From contig JAZQGH010000127.1 in the NCBI GenBank assembly GCA_045539925.1, positions 1 to 54,715 on the forward strand: a DNA stretch of 54,715 nucleotides. The letters run 5' to 3'. A model generated the notes under the pieces. That model did no database searches. It was not told the DNA's origin and was given only the letters and a program-made list of their open reading frames with translations. Source of the stretch: SFWF01 sp045539925. GTDB taxonomy: Bacteria; Bacillota; Clostridia; Oscillospirales; Acutalibacteraceae. Both the position numbers and the translations under genes were made by a program. Positions 24,177 to 32,381 of the stretch are shown piece by piece (position 1 is the stretch's first letter; the number at the start of each line of letters is the position of its first letter).

Positions 24177-25157
24177 ATGATAGCACCGATATTAGCACTC
24201 AGTCCAGTTATACCGTATATTGTCCTTGTTGTTGCGTTTTTTGCCCTTATAAAGGGTGCAGATATGTTTGTAGACGGAGCAGCGTCTATGGCAAACAAGC
24301 TGGGAATTTCGCCTACAATTATAGGTCTTACTATTGTCGCAATGGGGACCAGTGCCCCTGAAGCCGCCGTAAGCATAACAGCCGCTTTAGATAAAAGCAA
24401 CGGAATAGCTTTAGGAAATGTTGTTGGCTCAAACATTTTTAACCTGCTCGTAGTGCTTGGCGTGTGTATGCTTATCACAACAGTTCCTACTACAAAGGAG
24501 ATATTAAAGCGTGACTATCCTTGGAATATCCTCGCAACCGCGGTGGTCATTCTCCTCATAATAGACGGACGGATAACCCGTCTCGAAGGCTTGATACTTC
24601 TTGCACTTTTTGTAACCTATATTGCATATGTGGTTTATAAGGCAATAAAAAATCGTGAAACCTCAGACGATGATGAAATTAAAGACATCTCTTGGGCAAA
24701 GAGTATTCTTTTTCTCCTTGTTGGAATTGTTCTTATCGTCCTCGGCGGTGACTTTGTTGTTGACAGCGCTACCGCTATTGCAAGGAGCTGGGGAGTAGAC
24801 GATATGCTTATAGGTCTTACTATCGTTGCCCTTGGTACCTCTTTACCTGAGCTTGTTACCTCTATCGTTGCCGCCAAAAAAGGCGAATGCGGTATGGCAA
24901 TCGGCAATGTTGTAGGCTCAAATATGTTTAACCTACTCTTTATCCTCGGTATAACCACTACCATCACTCCGATATTAGGTATAGATCTTGCTGCAGGAAT
25001 TTTTGTAGACTCAATTGTGCTTTTAGTATTTACCGTTATTATGTATCTGTTCTCCATTCACGGCACCAAGCTTCAAAAGGGAAAAGGTGCAGTTTCGCTT
25101 GTGTTCTATTTTGCCTATCTTGCATACATTATACTAAGAGCATTCGGTACAATCTAA
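24177..25157 (+). CDS. CaCA-family cation antiporter 1, probable Mn2+ or Ca2+ exporter
   Basis: A 326-residue YrbG-like Na+/Ca2+ exchanger family protein with about 10 membrane segments. Both alpha-repeats are plain: GLTIVAMGTSAPEAAVSI with GNVVGSNIFNLL in the first half, and GLTIVALGTSLPELVTSI with GNVVGSNMFNLLFILG in the second. The family swaps Ca2+ or other cations for Na+, K+ or H+. The yybP-ykoY riboswitch upstream strongly suggests the physiological cargo is Mn2+ (inference from known regulons). The start has AAAAGGAG upstream. The next gene is a paralogue with the same kind of leader. Confidence 0.9.
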   Translation: MIAPILALSPVIPYIVLVVAFFALIKGADMFVDGAASMANKLGISPTIIGLTIVAMGTSAPEAAVSITAALDKSNGIALGNVVGSNIFNLLVVLGVCMLITTVPTTKEILKRDYPWNILATAVVILLIIDGRITRLEGLILLALFVTYIAYVVYKAIKNRETSDDDEIKDISWAKSILFLLVGIVLIVLGGDFVVDSATAIARSWGVDDMLIGLTIVALGTSLPELVTSIVAAKKGECGMAIGNVVGSNMFNLLFILGITTTITPILGIDLAAGIFVDSIVLLVFTVIMYLFSIHGTKLQKGKGAVSLVFYFAYLAYIILRAFGTI

Positions 25158-25177
25158 TATATACTCTTTAAATATTG

Positions 25178-25274
25178 TAAACAGGGAGTAGTCGGCACTG
25201 AAAACGGTGTTGCATTATTCGTCATCACGCCCTTTAGGGTCGGGTAATGTATTAAATGACAAGACTGTTGCTGT
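25178..25274 (+). promoter_or_regulatory. yybP-ykoY (Mn2+) riboswitch 2
   Basis: A second copy of the aptamer, aligned element by element with riboswitch 1: GGGAGTAG at 25184-25191, P2 GCACTG-AAAA-CGGTGT, GTTGCATTATTCGTCATCACG, then CCC-TTTA-GGG followed by TCGG and TAATGTATTAAAT. The distance from GGGAGTAG to the AGACT of the terminator arm is 78 nt in both copies. No convincing promoter is seen between it and the first antiporter stop, so it may also act on read-through RNA. Confidence 0.85.
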
Positions 25275-25304
25275 AAATTCTTTACGGCAGCAGTCTTGTT
25301 TTTT
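25259..25304 (+). terminator. Riboswitch-controlled terminator 2
   Basis: ACAAGACTGTTGCTGT (25259-25274) pairs with ACGGCAGCAGTCTTGT (25284-25299), 16 bp with two G-U pairs, then TTTTTT. Located 30 nt before the second antiporter gene. Confidence 0.88.
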
Positions 25305-25333
25305 ATATAAAATTCATATCAGGAGGAGTAAAT

Positions 25334-26290
25334 ATGGAATATATTTTACTTATCGTAGGTTTCGCTCTTTTGGTAAAGGGTGCGGATTTCTTTGTAGACG
25401 GAGCAGCATCACTTGCCCGCAAACTGGGTATTTCTGCAGCAATCGTAGGTCTCACTATTGTGGCAATGGGTACAAGTGCTCCCGAAGCGGCAGTAAGTAT
25501 AACCGCAGGTGTTAAGGCAAAGTTTTTCGGAGTTGTCGGTGCCAGTGATATGGCAGTGGGAAACATTCTCGGCTCCAATCTTTTTAACCTTCTCTTCATA
25601 CTTGGCATTTGTATGATGATAAAGCCTATTCCCACATCACTGGGCACCATAAAACGCGATTTTCCTTGGGCTATATGCACCACCATACTCTTCATTCCTA
25701 TGATAATGGATGGAAGGCTCACCGCTTTAGAAGGAATAATCCTGCTCTCTCTTTTCGTTATATACATTGGCTGGATGGTGTATCAGAGCATAAAAAATCG
25801 CGTAGTTTCTGAAGATGAAACAAAGCAGATGCCTCTTTATAAGAGTATACTGTTGCTCCTTATCGGTCTTGCAATGATAATATGCGGAGGACAGTTTGTT
25901 GTAAACAGTGCTACCACGATAGCAGAGAATCTTGGTATGGATTCAACCCTTATCGGTCTTACCATCTGTGCTATCGGCACCTCTTTGCCCGAGCTTGTTA
26001 CTTCTGTTGTTGCTGCCCGTAAGGGTGAAAGTGAACTTGCAGTAGGTAATGTTATTGGCTCCAATATTTTCAACCTGCTCTTCATTCTGGGAACAACCGT
26101 TATCATAAGCCCCATTTCGGTAAATGCAGATATGATGATTGATACAATCATCCTTCTTGTTGCCACCGCTATGATGATGCTCTTCTCCTTTACGGGAAAG
26201 CATTGCAATCGAATCGAAGGCATAATATCCTTTGCAGGATACCTCGGATACACCGCCTACATTATCTGCCGTGCATACGGAATGATTTAA
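25334..26290 (+). CDS. CaCA-family cation antiporter 2, probable Mn2+ or Ca2+ exporter
   Basis: A 318-residue paralogue of the preceding gene with the same double alpha-repeat: GLTIVAMGTSAPEAAVSI plus GNILGSNLFNLLFILG, and GLTICAIGTSLPELVTSV plus GNVIGSNIFNLLFILG. An extra short segment (KAKFFGVVGASD) sits after the first repeat. It has its own Mn2+ riboswitch and terminator and AGGAGGAG before the start. The two genes look like a tandem duplication that took the regulatory leader with it. A heterodimer or two transporters of different affinity are both possible. Confidence 0.9.
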   Translation: MEYILLIVGFALLVKGADFFVDGAASLARKLGISAAIVGLTIVAMGTSAPEAAVSITAGVKAKFFGVVGASDMAVGNILGSNLFNLLFILGICMMIKPIPTSLGTIKRDFPWAICTTILFIPMIMDGRLTALEGIILLSLFVIYIGWMVYQSIKNRVVSEDETKQMPLYKSILLLLIGLAMIICGGQFVVNSATTIAENLGMDSTLIGLTICAIGTSLPELVTSVVAARKGESELAVGNVIGSNIFNLLFILGTTVIISPISVNADMMIDTIILLVATAMMMLFSFTGKHCNRIEGIISFAGYLGYTAYIICRAYGMI

Positions 26291-26316
26291 TCAGTTTATC
26301 AATTATCACCAATATT

Positions 26317-26360
26317 ATAAGCAATCAGCACCTGCATTACTGCAGGTGCTGATTGCTTAT
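26317..26360. terminator. 20-bp perfect hairpin between convergent genes
   Basis: ATAAGCAATCAGCACCTGCA (26317-26336) and its exact complement (26341-26360) enclose TTAC. It lies between the antiporter and the minus-strand alcohol dehydrogenase and can serve both directions, though T-runs are weak. Confidence 0.7.
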
Positions 26361-26400
26361 TGTGGAACATAAACATATATCTTTTTGGTAATAAATCTTT

Positions 26401-27567
26401 TTAATAACAAATATTAAAAATGGCTTTAACCGTTTCAAAGTCTAAGGGGATATAGCTGTTTATTACACGGGTTTTACCAAAGGAGCAAAGCTCGGCAAGA
26501 CGGTCAGCGCAGTTTTCAATGCCGAATTCTCTGAGGGTCGATGGCATACCGATTTCTTTAAAGAAATCTGCCATTGCCTCAATACCTTTAAGGGCGGCAC
26601 TGTTATCATCGGCATCGTTTATCTCCCATACATTACGCGCAAAGAGAGCAAAACGTGCTGTGTTTGCAGTGTATACAAACCTTGCCCAGGCAGGGAAGAG
26701 GACCGCAAGACCTGTTCCGTGAGCAATATGGTCAAATTCGCCCGAAAGCGCGTGTTCAAGCTGATGTACTGCAAGTGCATTTTCTCTGCCGCAGCCTGTA
26801 AGATTGTTGTGGGAAAGGGATGACGCCCACATCATATCCGCTCGCGCTTCATAGTTTTCGGGGTCTTTCATTAAAGTTCTTCCTGCTGTAATTACTGATT
26901 TTAAAATTCCTTCGGCAATGCGGTCGGTAAGGGGAGTGTCCTCGCAGGGGAAGAAATAACGCTCCATAGTGTGTGACATAATATCCACAATTCCGCAAGC
27001 GGTGTGATATTTGTTTACTGTGTAGGTAAGCTCAGGATTACATATAGCAAATAAGCATCTGTTATAGTCACTGCCAAAGCCCTTTTTGATATTCTCTTCC
27101 ATATTGGTCATAACTGCAGAAGCACTCATTTCGCTTCCTGCCGCCGCAAGTGTAAGTACACAGCCTACGGGAAGAGCAGCTGAGGGCTGACTTTTGCCAA
27201 GGGGAAGCTCCCATACGTCAAAGTCATTTGCGGCGCCCAGAGCGGTAAATTTCGAGGAATCTATAACACTTCCGCCGCCTACAGCCAAAATAAGCTCAAC
27301 CTTTTCGGCTTTGGCTACCTTAACGGCCTCTCTTATAAAACTGAGCTTCGGATTGGGCTCTACTCCGCCCATTTCGACAACCTCAATTCCCTCAGCGTTA
27401 AGAGAAGTCACAATAACATCATAAAGTCCTGTTTGCTTAATGCTGTTTTGTCCGTATTGGAGCATAATCTTCTTAAAGCCATAGCTTTTTATAATGCTTC
27501 CCACATCTTTTTCTCTGTTTTTGCCGAAAAACACCTTTGTGGGAGCATAAAAAGTAAAATCTCGCAT
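26401..27567 (-). CDS. Iron-containing alcohol dehydrogenase (butanol dehydrogenase-like)
   Basis: A 388-residue group III alcohol dehydrogenase. GGGSVIDSSK near 97-106 is the cofactor-binding loop, and metal ligands are likely D195 and H199 (GIVDIMSH), H272 (EHAL) and H283 or H280 (FDHIAHGTG). It resembles the YugJ/BdhA branch that reduces aldehydes with NAD(P)H. It is the last gene of the ech-hyp run, 12 nt after hypE, with only a weak AAGGAT ribosome binding site. Whether it works with the hydrogenase in redox balance or is merely co-transcribed is not known. Confidence 0.9.
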   Translation of the reverse strand: MRDFTFYAPTKVFFGKNREKDVGSIIKSYGFKKIMLQYGQNSIKQTGLYDVIVTSLNAEGIEVVEMGGVEPNPKLSFIREAVKVAKAEKVELILAVGGGSVIDSSKFTALGAANDFDVWELPLGKSQPSAALPVGCVLTLAAAGSEMSASAVMTNMEENIKKGFGSDYNRCLFAICNPELTYTVNKYHTACGIVDIMSHTMERYFFPCEDTPLTDRIAEGILKSVITAGRTLMKDPENYEARADMMWASSLSHNNLTGCGRENALAVHQLEHALSGEFDHIAHGTGLAVLFPAWARFVYTANTARFALFARNVWEINDADDNSAALKGIEAMADFFKEIGMPSTLREFGIENCADRLAELCSFGKTRVINSYIPLDFETVKAIFNICY

Positions 27568-27579
27568 TGTATCAGATCC

Positions 27580-28557
27580 TTAACAAATTCTGGGCAAACC
27601 CTCGCCGATAAGGATGCCAACCTTTTTCTTTCCGCCGATAGCGGTGTTTACAGTAACACCCTCACCTGAGGTTACCTTACCTATAATAGCGGCATTTTCG
27701 CCGTATTTACTTTTTTTGATGATTTCAAGAGCCATTTCGGCATCTTTTTCAGCCACAACGCAGGTAAGTTTACCCTCGTTGCCCATATGCATAATATTAA
27801 GACCTAAAAGTTTAACAAACGACCTTACCTGAGGGTTTACGGGGATAGCCTCTTCAGAAATCTCAAAGCCTTTACCCGACGCCTCTGCAAGTTCGTTTAA
27901 AACGGTGCCAAGACCTCCTCGGGTAATATCGCGCATAGCGTGTACCTCGACACCCTCGCTTTTGAGACTCAGCACCATCTCGCAAAGGGGGGCAACATCG
28001 CTGGAAATATCGTTTTTTATTCCCATTCTGCCTGAAAGAATAGCGGCGTGATGGTCTCCCATACTGCCCGAAACGATTATAACATCTCCCTCGCGGCATT
28101 TAGTGGAGGCGTAGTCTTCTCCCTCAACAAAGCCGACACCCGCAGTGTTTATATAGATTCCGCCGTTTCCGTTTATCACCTTTGTGTCACCTGCCACTAC
28201 CTGAACACCTGCTTCTCTGGCGGCTTGAGCCATAGAGGCGGCAATAAGCTTTAGCTCCTTTGTGTCTGCGCCTTCCTCAATAATAAATGCGCTGGTTATA
28301 TATTTAGGCACAGCGCCGCGCATAAGCAGATCGTTTACCGTGCCGCAAACGGCAAGTCTGCCGATGTTTCCGCCCTTAAAAAATACGGGGTCAACAACAA
28401 AGCTGTCGGTAGTAACAGCAATTCTTTTGCTGCCGTCTACTACAGCACTGTCTTCCATCTGCATAAGTACGGGATTTTTGTAGGATGCGGCAAATATCTG
28501 CTCTATAAGCTCTTTGGTGGATTGTCCGCCGCTACCGTGTGCAAGGGTTATTTTCAT
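27580..28557 (-). CDS. hypE: Hydrogenase maturation protein HypE
   Basis: HypE dehydrates a thiocarboxamide on its C-terminal cysteine to make the cyanide ligands of the [NiFe] centre. The 325-residue product ends in the conserved PRIC, with the working cysteine last. The AIR-synthase-like fold is seen in AHGSGGQSTKELIEQIF, DSAVVDG, VAGDTKVI and MRDITRGGLGTVLNELA. It lies 5 nt after hypD and works with HypF, which supplies the carbamoyl group. Confidence 0.97.
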   Translation of the reverse strand: MKITLAHGSGGQSTKELIEQIFAASYKNPVLMQMEDSAVVDGSKRIAVTTDSFVVDPVFFKGGNIGRLAVCGTVNDLLMRGAVPKYITSAFIIEEGADTKELKLIAASMAQAAREAGVQVVAGDTKVINGNGGIYINTAGVGFVEGEDYASTKCREGDVIIVSGSMGDHHAAILSGRMGIKNDISSDVAPLCEMVLSLKSEGVEVHAMRDITRGGLGTVLNELAEASGKGFEISEEAIPVNPQVRSFVKLLGLNIMHMGNEGKLTCVVAEKDAEMALEIIKKSKYGENAAIIGKVTSGEGVTVNTAIGGKKKVGILIGEGLPRIC

Positions 28558-28562
28558 AGCAA

Positions 28563-29600
28563 TTATCCTTTGTTACTGTAATGATTAAAACAACTTCCCT
28601 CGTGGGAAACCATACAAGCTCCTACAGGGTTTACGGGAGTGCATACCTTACCGAAAAGAGGGCACTCTTCAGGTCGTTTCAGCCCTGCAATGACCTCTCC
28701 GCAGGAACATCCCTTAGGAACAAAGTCCTCATAAAGATTGTTGCTTCCCGCGTCAAAATGAGAATATTCTGCCCTTAATCTCATACCCGAAAGGGGAATT
28801 ATTCCCAGTCCGCGCCAAGCGGCATCACAAGGCTCAAAATACTTTTCTACCAGACGGTAGGAATCTTCATTTCGGTGGGTTTGCACAGCCTCGGGGTAAA
28901 GATTTTTAACAACACCCTTTCCCTGAAGCTTAGTAAGTGCCCATATTGCAGTAAGGAGCTGTTTGCCCTCAAATCCTGCAACCGCAAAGGGTATCTGAAA
29001 TTTTTCAGCAGGCTCCTTAAAAATATCACTGCCTGTAATGACGCTTACGTGACCTGGAGCTATCATACCCGTTATCTCACCCGAAGCGGTGAGCACCCTG
29101 TCAATAACACGAGGCATAGTTTTAAGGGCGCAGAGCAGTTTTACGTTTTTTATCTTCTGAGCGATAAGCTCCTCTAACAGCACCGCATAAAGGGGAGTGG
29201 TGGTCTCAAAACCCACCGCCGCAAAAATAAAGGTGGTCTCAGGCTCCGATTTAGCGGTTTCGATAATATCGAGAGGGGAGTATACCATCATAACCCTGCC
29301 ACCCTGAGCCTGTGCATCTCGAAGACAGCCCTTTTGTGACGGTACCCTTATCATATCACCGAAACTGCATACGCAGGTGTTTGCCATAAGAGAAAGCTCA
29401 CACAGCTTTTCAATGTATGCTGCAACCGTAACGCAAACGGGACAACCGGGGCCCGTTATCAGCCTTATTTTGTCGCTGAGCATTTCTTCAATGCCGTTTT
29501 CGACGATAGCGCCTGTGTGGGTGCCGCAAACCTCCATAAGAGTAACGGGTGCGCCGTCATAGTTTTTTAAAAAATCTGCAATTTCGCCGAATTTATTCAT
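28563..29600 (-). CDS. hypD: Hydrogenase maturation protein HypD
   Basis: Iron-sulfur scaffold on which Fe(CN)2CO is built together with HypC. The 345-residue product has the conserved blocks MEVCGTHTGAI, GPGCPVCVT and GFETTTP, plus the C-terminal cysteine set GCSCGEVI...CPLFGKVCTPVNPVGACMVSHEGSC that holds the [4Fe-4S] cluster. The start ATG 29600 overlaps the end of hypC by 8 nt; AAAGGA lies upstream. A TTG two codons earlier is less likely. Confidence 0.97.
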   Translation of the reverse strand: MNKFGEIADFLKNYDGAPVTLMEVCGTHTGAIVENGIEEMLSDKIRLITGPGCPVCVTVAAYIEKLCELSLMANTCVCSFGDMIRVPSQKGCLRDAQAQGGRVMMVYSPLDIIETAKSEPETTFIFAAVGFETTTPLYAVLLEELIAQKIKNVKLLCALKTMPRVIDRVLTASGEITGMIAPGHVSVITGSDIFKEPAEKFQIPFAVAGFEGKQLLTAIWALTKLQGKGVVKNLYPEAVQTHRNEDSYRLVEKYFEPCDAAWRGLGIIPLSGMRLRAEYSHFDAGSNNLYEDFVPKGCSCGEVIAGLKRPEECPLFGKVCTPVNPVGACMVSHEGSCFNHYSNKG

Positions 29601-29814
29601 TTTCAATTTCCTTTATCATCTCAAAAAGCTCGGTCATATTTTCGGCTTCCTCTTCGTCGAGCTTCTGTATTATAAGACCTGCGTGAACAAGCACAAAATC
29701 ACCCACCGAAACCTTAACAACACCTGTGTGAGCGCGGACGATATTTCCCGAAAAGTTTACAGTGGCAATATTTTCTTCTATTTTCTCAATTCTGCCGGGT
29801 AATGCAACGCACAT
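29593..29814 (-). CDS. hypC: Hydrogenase assembly chaperone HypC
   Basis: A 73-residue chaperone that carries the Fe(CN)2CO unit from HypD to the large subunit. It begins MCVALPGRI, with the essential cysteine at position 2 and the family PG, then VGDFVLVHAGLIIQKLDEEEA. The gene overlaps hypD by 8 nt and follows hypF by 3 nt. Confidence 0.95.
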   Translation of the reverse strand: MCVALPGRIEKIEENIATVNFSGNIVRAHTGVVKVSVGDFVLVHAGLIIQKLDEEEAENMTELFEMIKEIENE

Positions 29815-29817
29815 ATG

Positions 29818-32031
29818 CTATTCCTTTCTTCCTGCAATGTAAAGCTGACCTAAAGCAATTCCCCCATCACCGCAGGGCACTTTTTCGTTTAAATAAACCT
29901 CAAAACCTGCCGCTGTCAGCCGTTTTGTTAAATAAGAGGTGAGAATACGGTTGTTAAATGTACCGCCCGATAGAGCGATTTTTTGCACCTTTTCGGCCTT
30001 TGCAACCTTAAAGAGACCGTCTGCCAGTGCGTAGTGAAAGCCCAGCGCCAGTGAGTAGACACTCACCCCGCGGCTCTTAGCCACCGCAATATCGCAAAGG
30101 AGCTTTACGGTATCAAGTATACCGTTATTATAATCTAAATCAAGAGGATATGCAACTGCTTTACGGCTGATAGCAAAATTTGCCGCATTTTCAAGTTTTA
30201 CCGCACATTCGCCCTCATAATTGTTGTAGGAGCCAAAGCCTAAAAGTGCGCATACAGCATCAAAAAGTCTGCCACAGCTCGAAGACTTAATGCAGTTTAA
30301 GTTCATTTTAATTGCTGCGGATATTACCGCTGCATCATCTGGAGAAAATATGTCGGCAGGTGGTTTTATTCCTCCTGCAGTACAGTAACAAGCAAGAGCT
30401 TGTCCTGCATTTTTTGCTGTCTCATCTGCCCCGCACATAGTAACAGACCTTAAATGAGCAACACGCCTGAAATCGGCACCCTCACAATAGAGCACCTCTC
30501 CGCCCCATATACTTCCGTCGGGACCGTAACCCGTACCGTCAAGGGCAAAGCCTAAAACCTTATCAAGATTGTGCTCTGCCATAACCGAGGCAATGTGAGC
30601 GTGATGGTGCTGAACGGTAATAGCTTCTTTTCCATACAGTCTGCGTGAAATACCCGAACTAAAATAAGCAGGGTGCATATCGCAAACCGTAATATCGGGT
30701 GTAAAGCCGTAGAGCTTTGATATGTGGTCGGCTGTTTTTTCATAAACTGCCGCACATCCGTCATCCTCTAAATCTCCAAAATGCTGAGAGAGTACAGCTT
30801 TTTTATTTTTATAAAATCCAAAGCAGGACTTAAGGTCACCGCCTGCGGCAAAGATCGTTTTGTTTCCTGCACAGACAGAAATACCCGCAGGGGCAACTCC
30901 TCTGCCTCTGCGCATAATATGGACCTTACCGTCGGGTACATAATATATCGAATCGTCAAGGGGTGTCACTATATCGCGGTCGTGATATAATACTCCGTCA
31001 AGACAAGGGTTATTTTCAGCAATATCCAGCATAATTTTATTTTCGGTAATAATAGGCTCTCCCGAAATATTTCCGCTGGTCATAATTACGGGGCCCAGCA
31101 TACTGCATAGCAGATGCTGAACAGGATTGGAGGGCAGCATTGCGCCGATAAAACGGCTACCATCGCATACGCCCTCGCAAAAATCCTTTAATTTTTCTAT
31201 TAAAACAATAGGACGGGCAGGGGAGCTAAGCAGTTTCTCCTCCCGTTCACACACGACCCCGAACTGACGAACCGACTCAATGCTCGGAAACATTACCGCA
31301 AAGGGTTTTTGTTCTCTGAGTTTCAGTTCTCTCAGTTTTGCAACCGCCTTTGGCTCAAACGGACTGCAAACAAAATGGTATCCGCCAATATCCTTAACTG
31401 CAATAACACCCATATCGGACACGCAGCTCACGGCTGAGATCAGCGGATCTGCGGCACTGCCTTCGGGGTACCAAAGAAGCTTTGGTCCGCACTCCTTACA
31501 GGCAATGGTCTGGGAATGAAGCCGTTTACCCTGAGGTGAGGTGTATTCGGTCTGACACTTGTTACATAAGGGAAATTTATCCATAAGGGTGTTTTCCCTG
31601 TCGTAGGGGAGTTTTTTAATTATAGAATATCTGGGACCGCATACGGTACAGCTGATAAAGGGGTGCAGGTATCTGCGGTCGTTTTTATCGCTCAGTTCAG
31701 CAAGGCAGTTATCACAGGTTGCAATATCGGGTATTATTTCGGGGAGATGATCAGTATCATTTCCGCTTTCTGCAATGGTAAAGCCTTCACCCTCAAATTC
31801 GGCAGCTTCACTTACTTCAATATTGTCGATACGGGCAGTATCAGGCAATAAAGAAACAAGGCGACGGAGGAATTCCTCCGTCACCCGGTTATCACTTCGT
31901 ATGACAATTTCGGCATTGGCGCCAAGGTTTCGGGCGGTGCCCGAAAGCTGCATTTCGTCTGCAACCTTCTTGCAGCAGGGACGGAAACCCACTCCCTGCA
32001 CGATACCGGTTATAAATATTCTTTTTGTCAT
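29818..32031 (-). CDS. hypF: Carbamoyltransferase HypF
   Basis: HypF turns carbamoyl phosphate and ATP into a carbamoyl group on HypE. The 737-residue product has all domains: N-terminal acylphosphatase (FITGIVQGVGFRPCC), two zinc fingers (CDNC...CTVC and CNKC...CKEC), a YrdC-like domain (AVKDIGGYHFVCSPFE, LLSSPARPIVLI, MTSGNISGEPI) and a Kae1-like C-terminal domain (QHHHAHIASVMAEH, ALDGTGYGPDGSIWGGE, LSGGTFNNRIL). The start 32031 overlaps the hypA stop in ATGA. Position after hypA instead of hypB is uncommon. Confidence 0.97.
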   Translation of the reverse strand: MTKRIFITGIVQGVGFRPCCKKVADEMQLSGTARNLGANAEIVIRSDNRVTEEFLRRLVSLLPDTARIDNIEVSEAAEFEGEGFTIAESGNDTDHLPEIIPDIATCDNCLAELSDKNDRRYLHPFISCTVCGPRYSIIKKLPYDRENTLMDKFPLCNKCQTEYTSPQGKRLHSQTIACKECGPKLLWYPEGSAADPLISAVSCVSDMGVIAVKDIGGYHFVCSPFEPKAVAKLRELKLREQKPFAVMFPSIESVRQFGVVCEREEKLLSSPARPIVLIEKLKDFCEGVCDGSRFIGAMLPSNPVQHLLCSMLGPVIMTSGNISGEPIITENKIMLDIAENNPCLDGVLYHDRDIVTPLDDSIYYVPDGKVHIMRRGRGVAPAGISVCAGNKTIFAAGGDLKSCFGFYKNKKAVLSQHFGDLEDDGCAAVYEKTADHISKLYGFTPDITVCDMHPAYFSSGISRRLYGKEAITVQHHHAHIASVMAEHNLDKVLGFALDGTGYGPDGSIWGGEVLYCEGADFRRVAHLRSVTMCGADETAKNAGQALACYCTAGGIKPPADIFSPDDAAVISAAIKMNLNCIKSSSCGRLFDAVCALLGFGSYNNYEGECAVKLENAANFAISRKAVAYPLDLDYNNGILDTVKLLCDIAVAKSRGVSVYSLALGFHYALADGLFKVAKAEKVQKIALSGGTFNNRILTSYLTKRLTAAGFEVYLNEKVPCGDGGIALGQLYIAGRKE

Positions 32032-32369
32032 TCGGTTTCGATGCTGTCTATAGCCATTTCCTTTCCGATTTCGCTGGGCACTCCGGCTGTTCCGCAATGG
32101 GGACACTCAAAGTGGAAGGGCTTTTTCATAAAGAGTTCGCCGCAGTTTGGGCATTTAAGCATAGATTTCACCTTGCGAACGGTTACGGGAACATCCTCGC
32201 AGCAGGTTCCTACTGCATTTATCTCGATGTTCATAATAACCGCTTCAGGAGAAAATCCGCTGGATTCGCCGATAACAAGGTTAATTTGTTTAACCTTAGT
32301 ATGGCCTCTTTCCTCAAGAGCCATCTGGGCATGTTCTATAATATGTACAGCTTCATGATGCTCGTGCAT
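32028..32369 (-). CDS. hypA: Nickel metallochaperone HypA
   Basis: Delivers nickel to the hydrogenase large subunit. The 113-residue protein begins MHE, the invariant nickel-binding start (H2), followed by a run of further histidines, and has a zinc site CPNC...CPHC near 73-92. The usual GTPase partner HypB is not encoded next to it or elsewhere in this window. The gene lies 12 nt after the Ech polyferredoxin gene and overlaps hypF. Confidence 0.93.
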   Translation of the reverse strand: MHEHHEAVHIIEHAQMALEERGHTKVKQINLVIGESSGFSPEAVIMNIEINAVGTCCEDVPVTVRKVKSMLKCPNCGELFMKKPFHFECPHCGTAGVPSEIGKEMAIDSIETE

Positions 32370-32381
32370 ACATACACTTCC

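Noticed and set aside
26317..26360. 20-bp perfect palindrome as a miniature transposable element
   Set aside because: It has only a 4-nt loop, no target duplication and lies exactly between convergent genes, so a terminator is the simpler reading.
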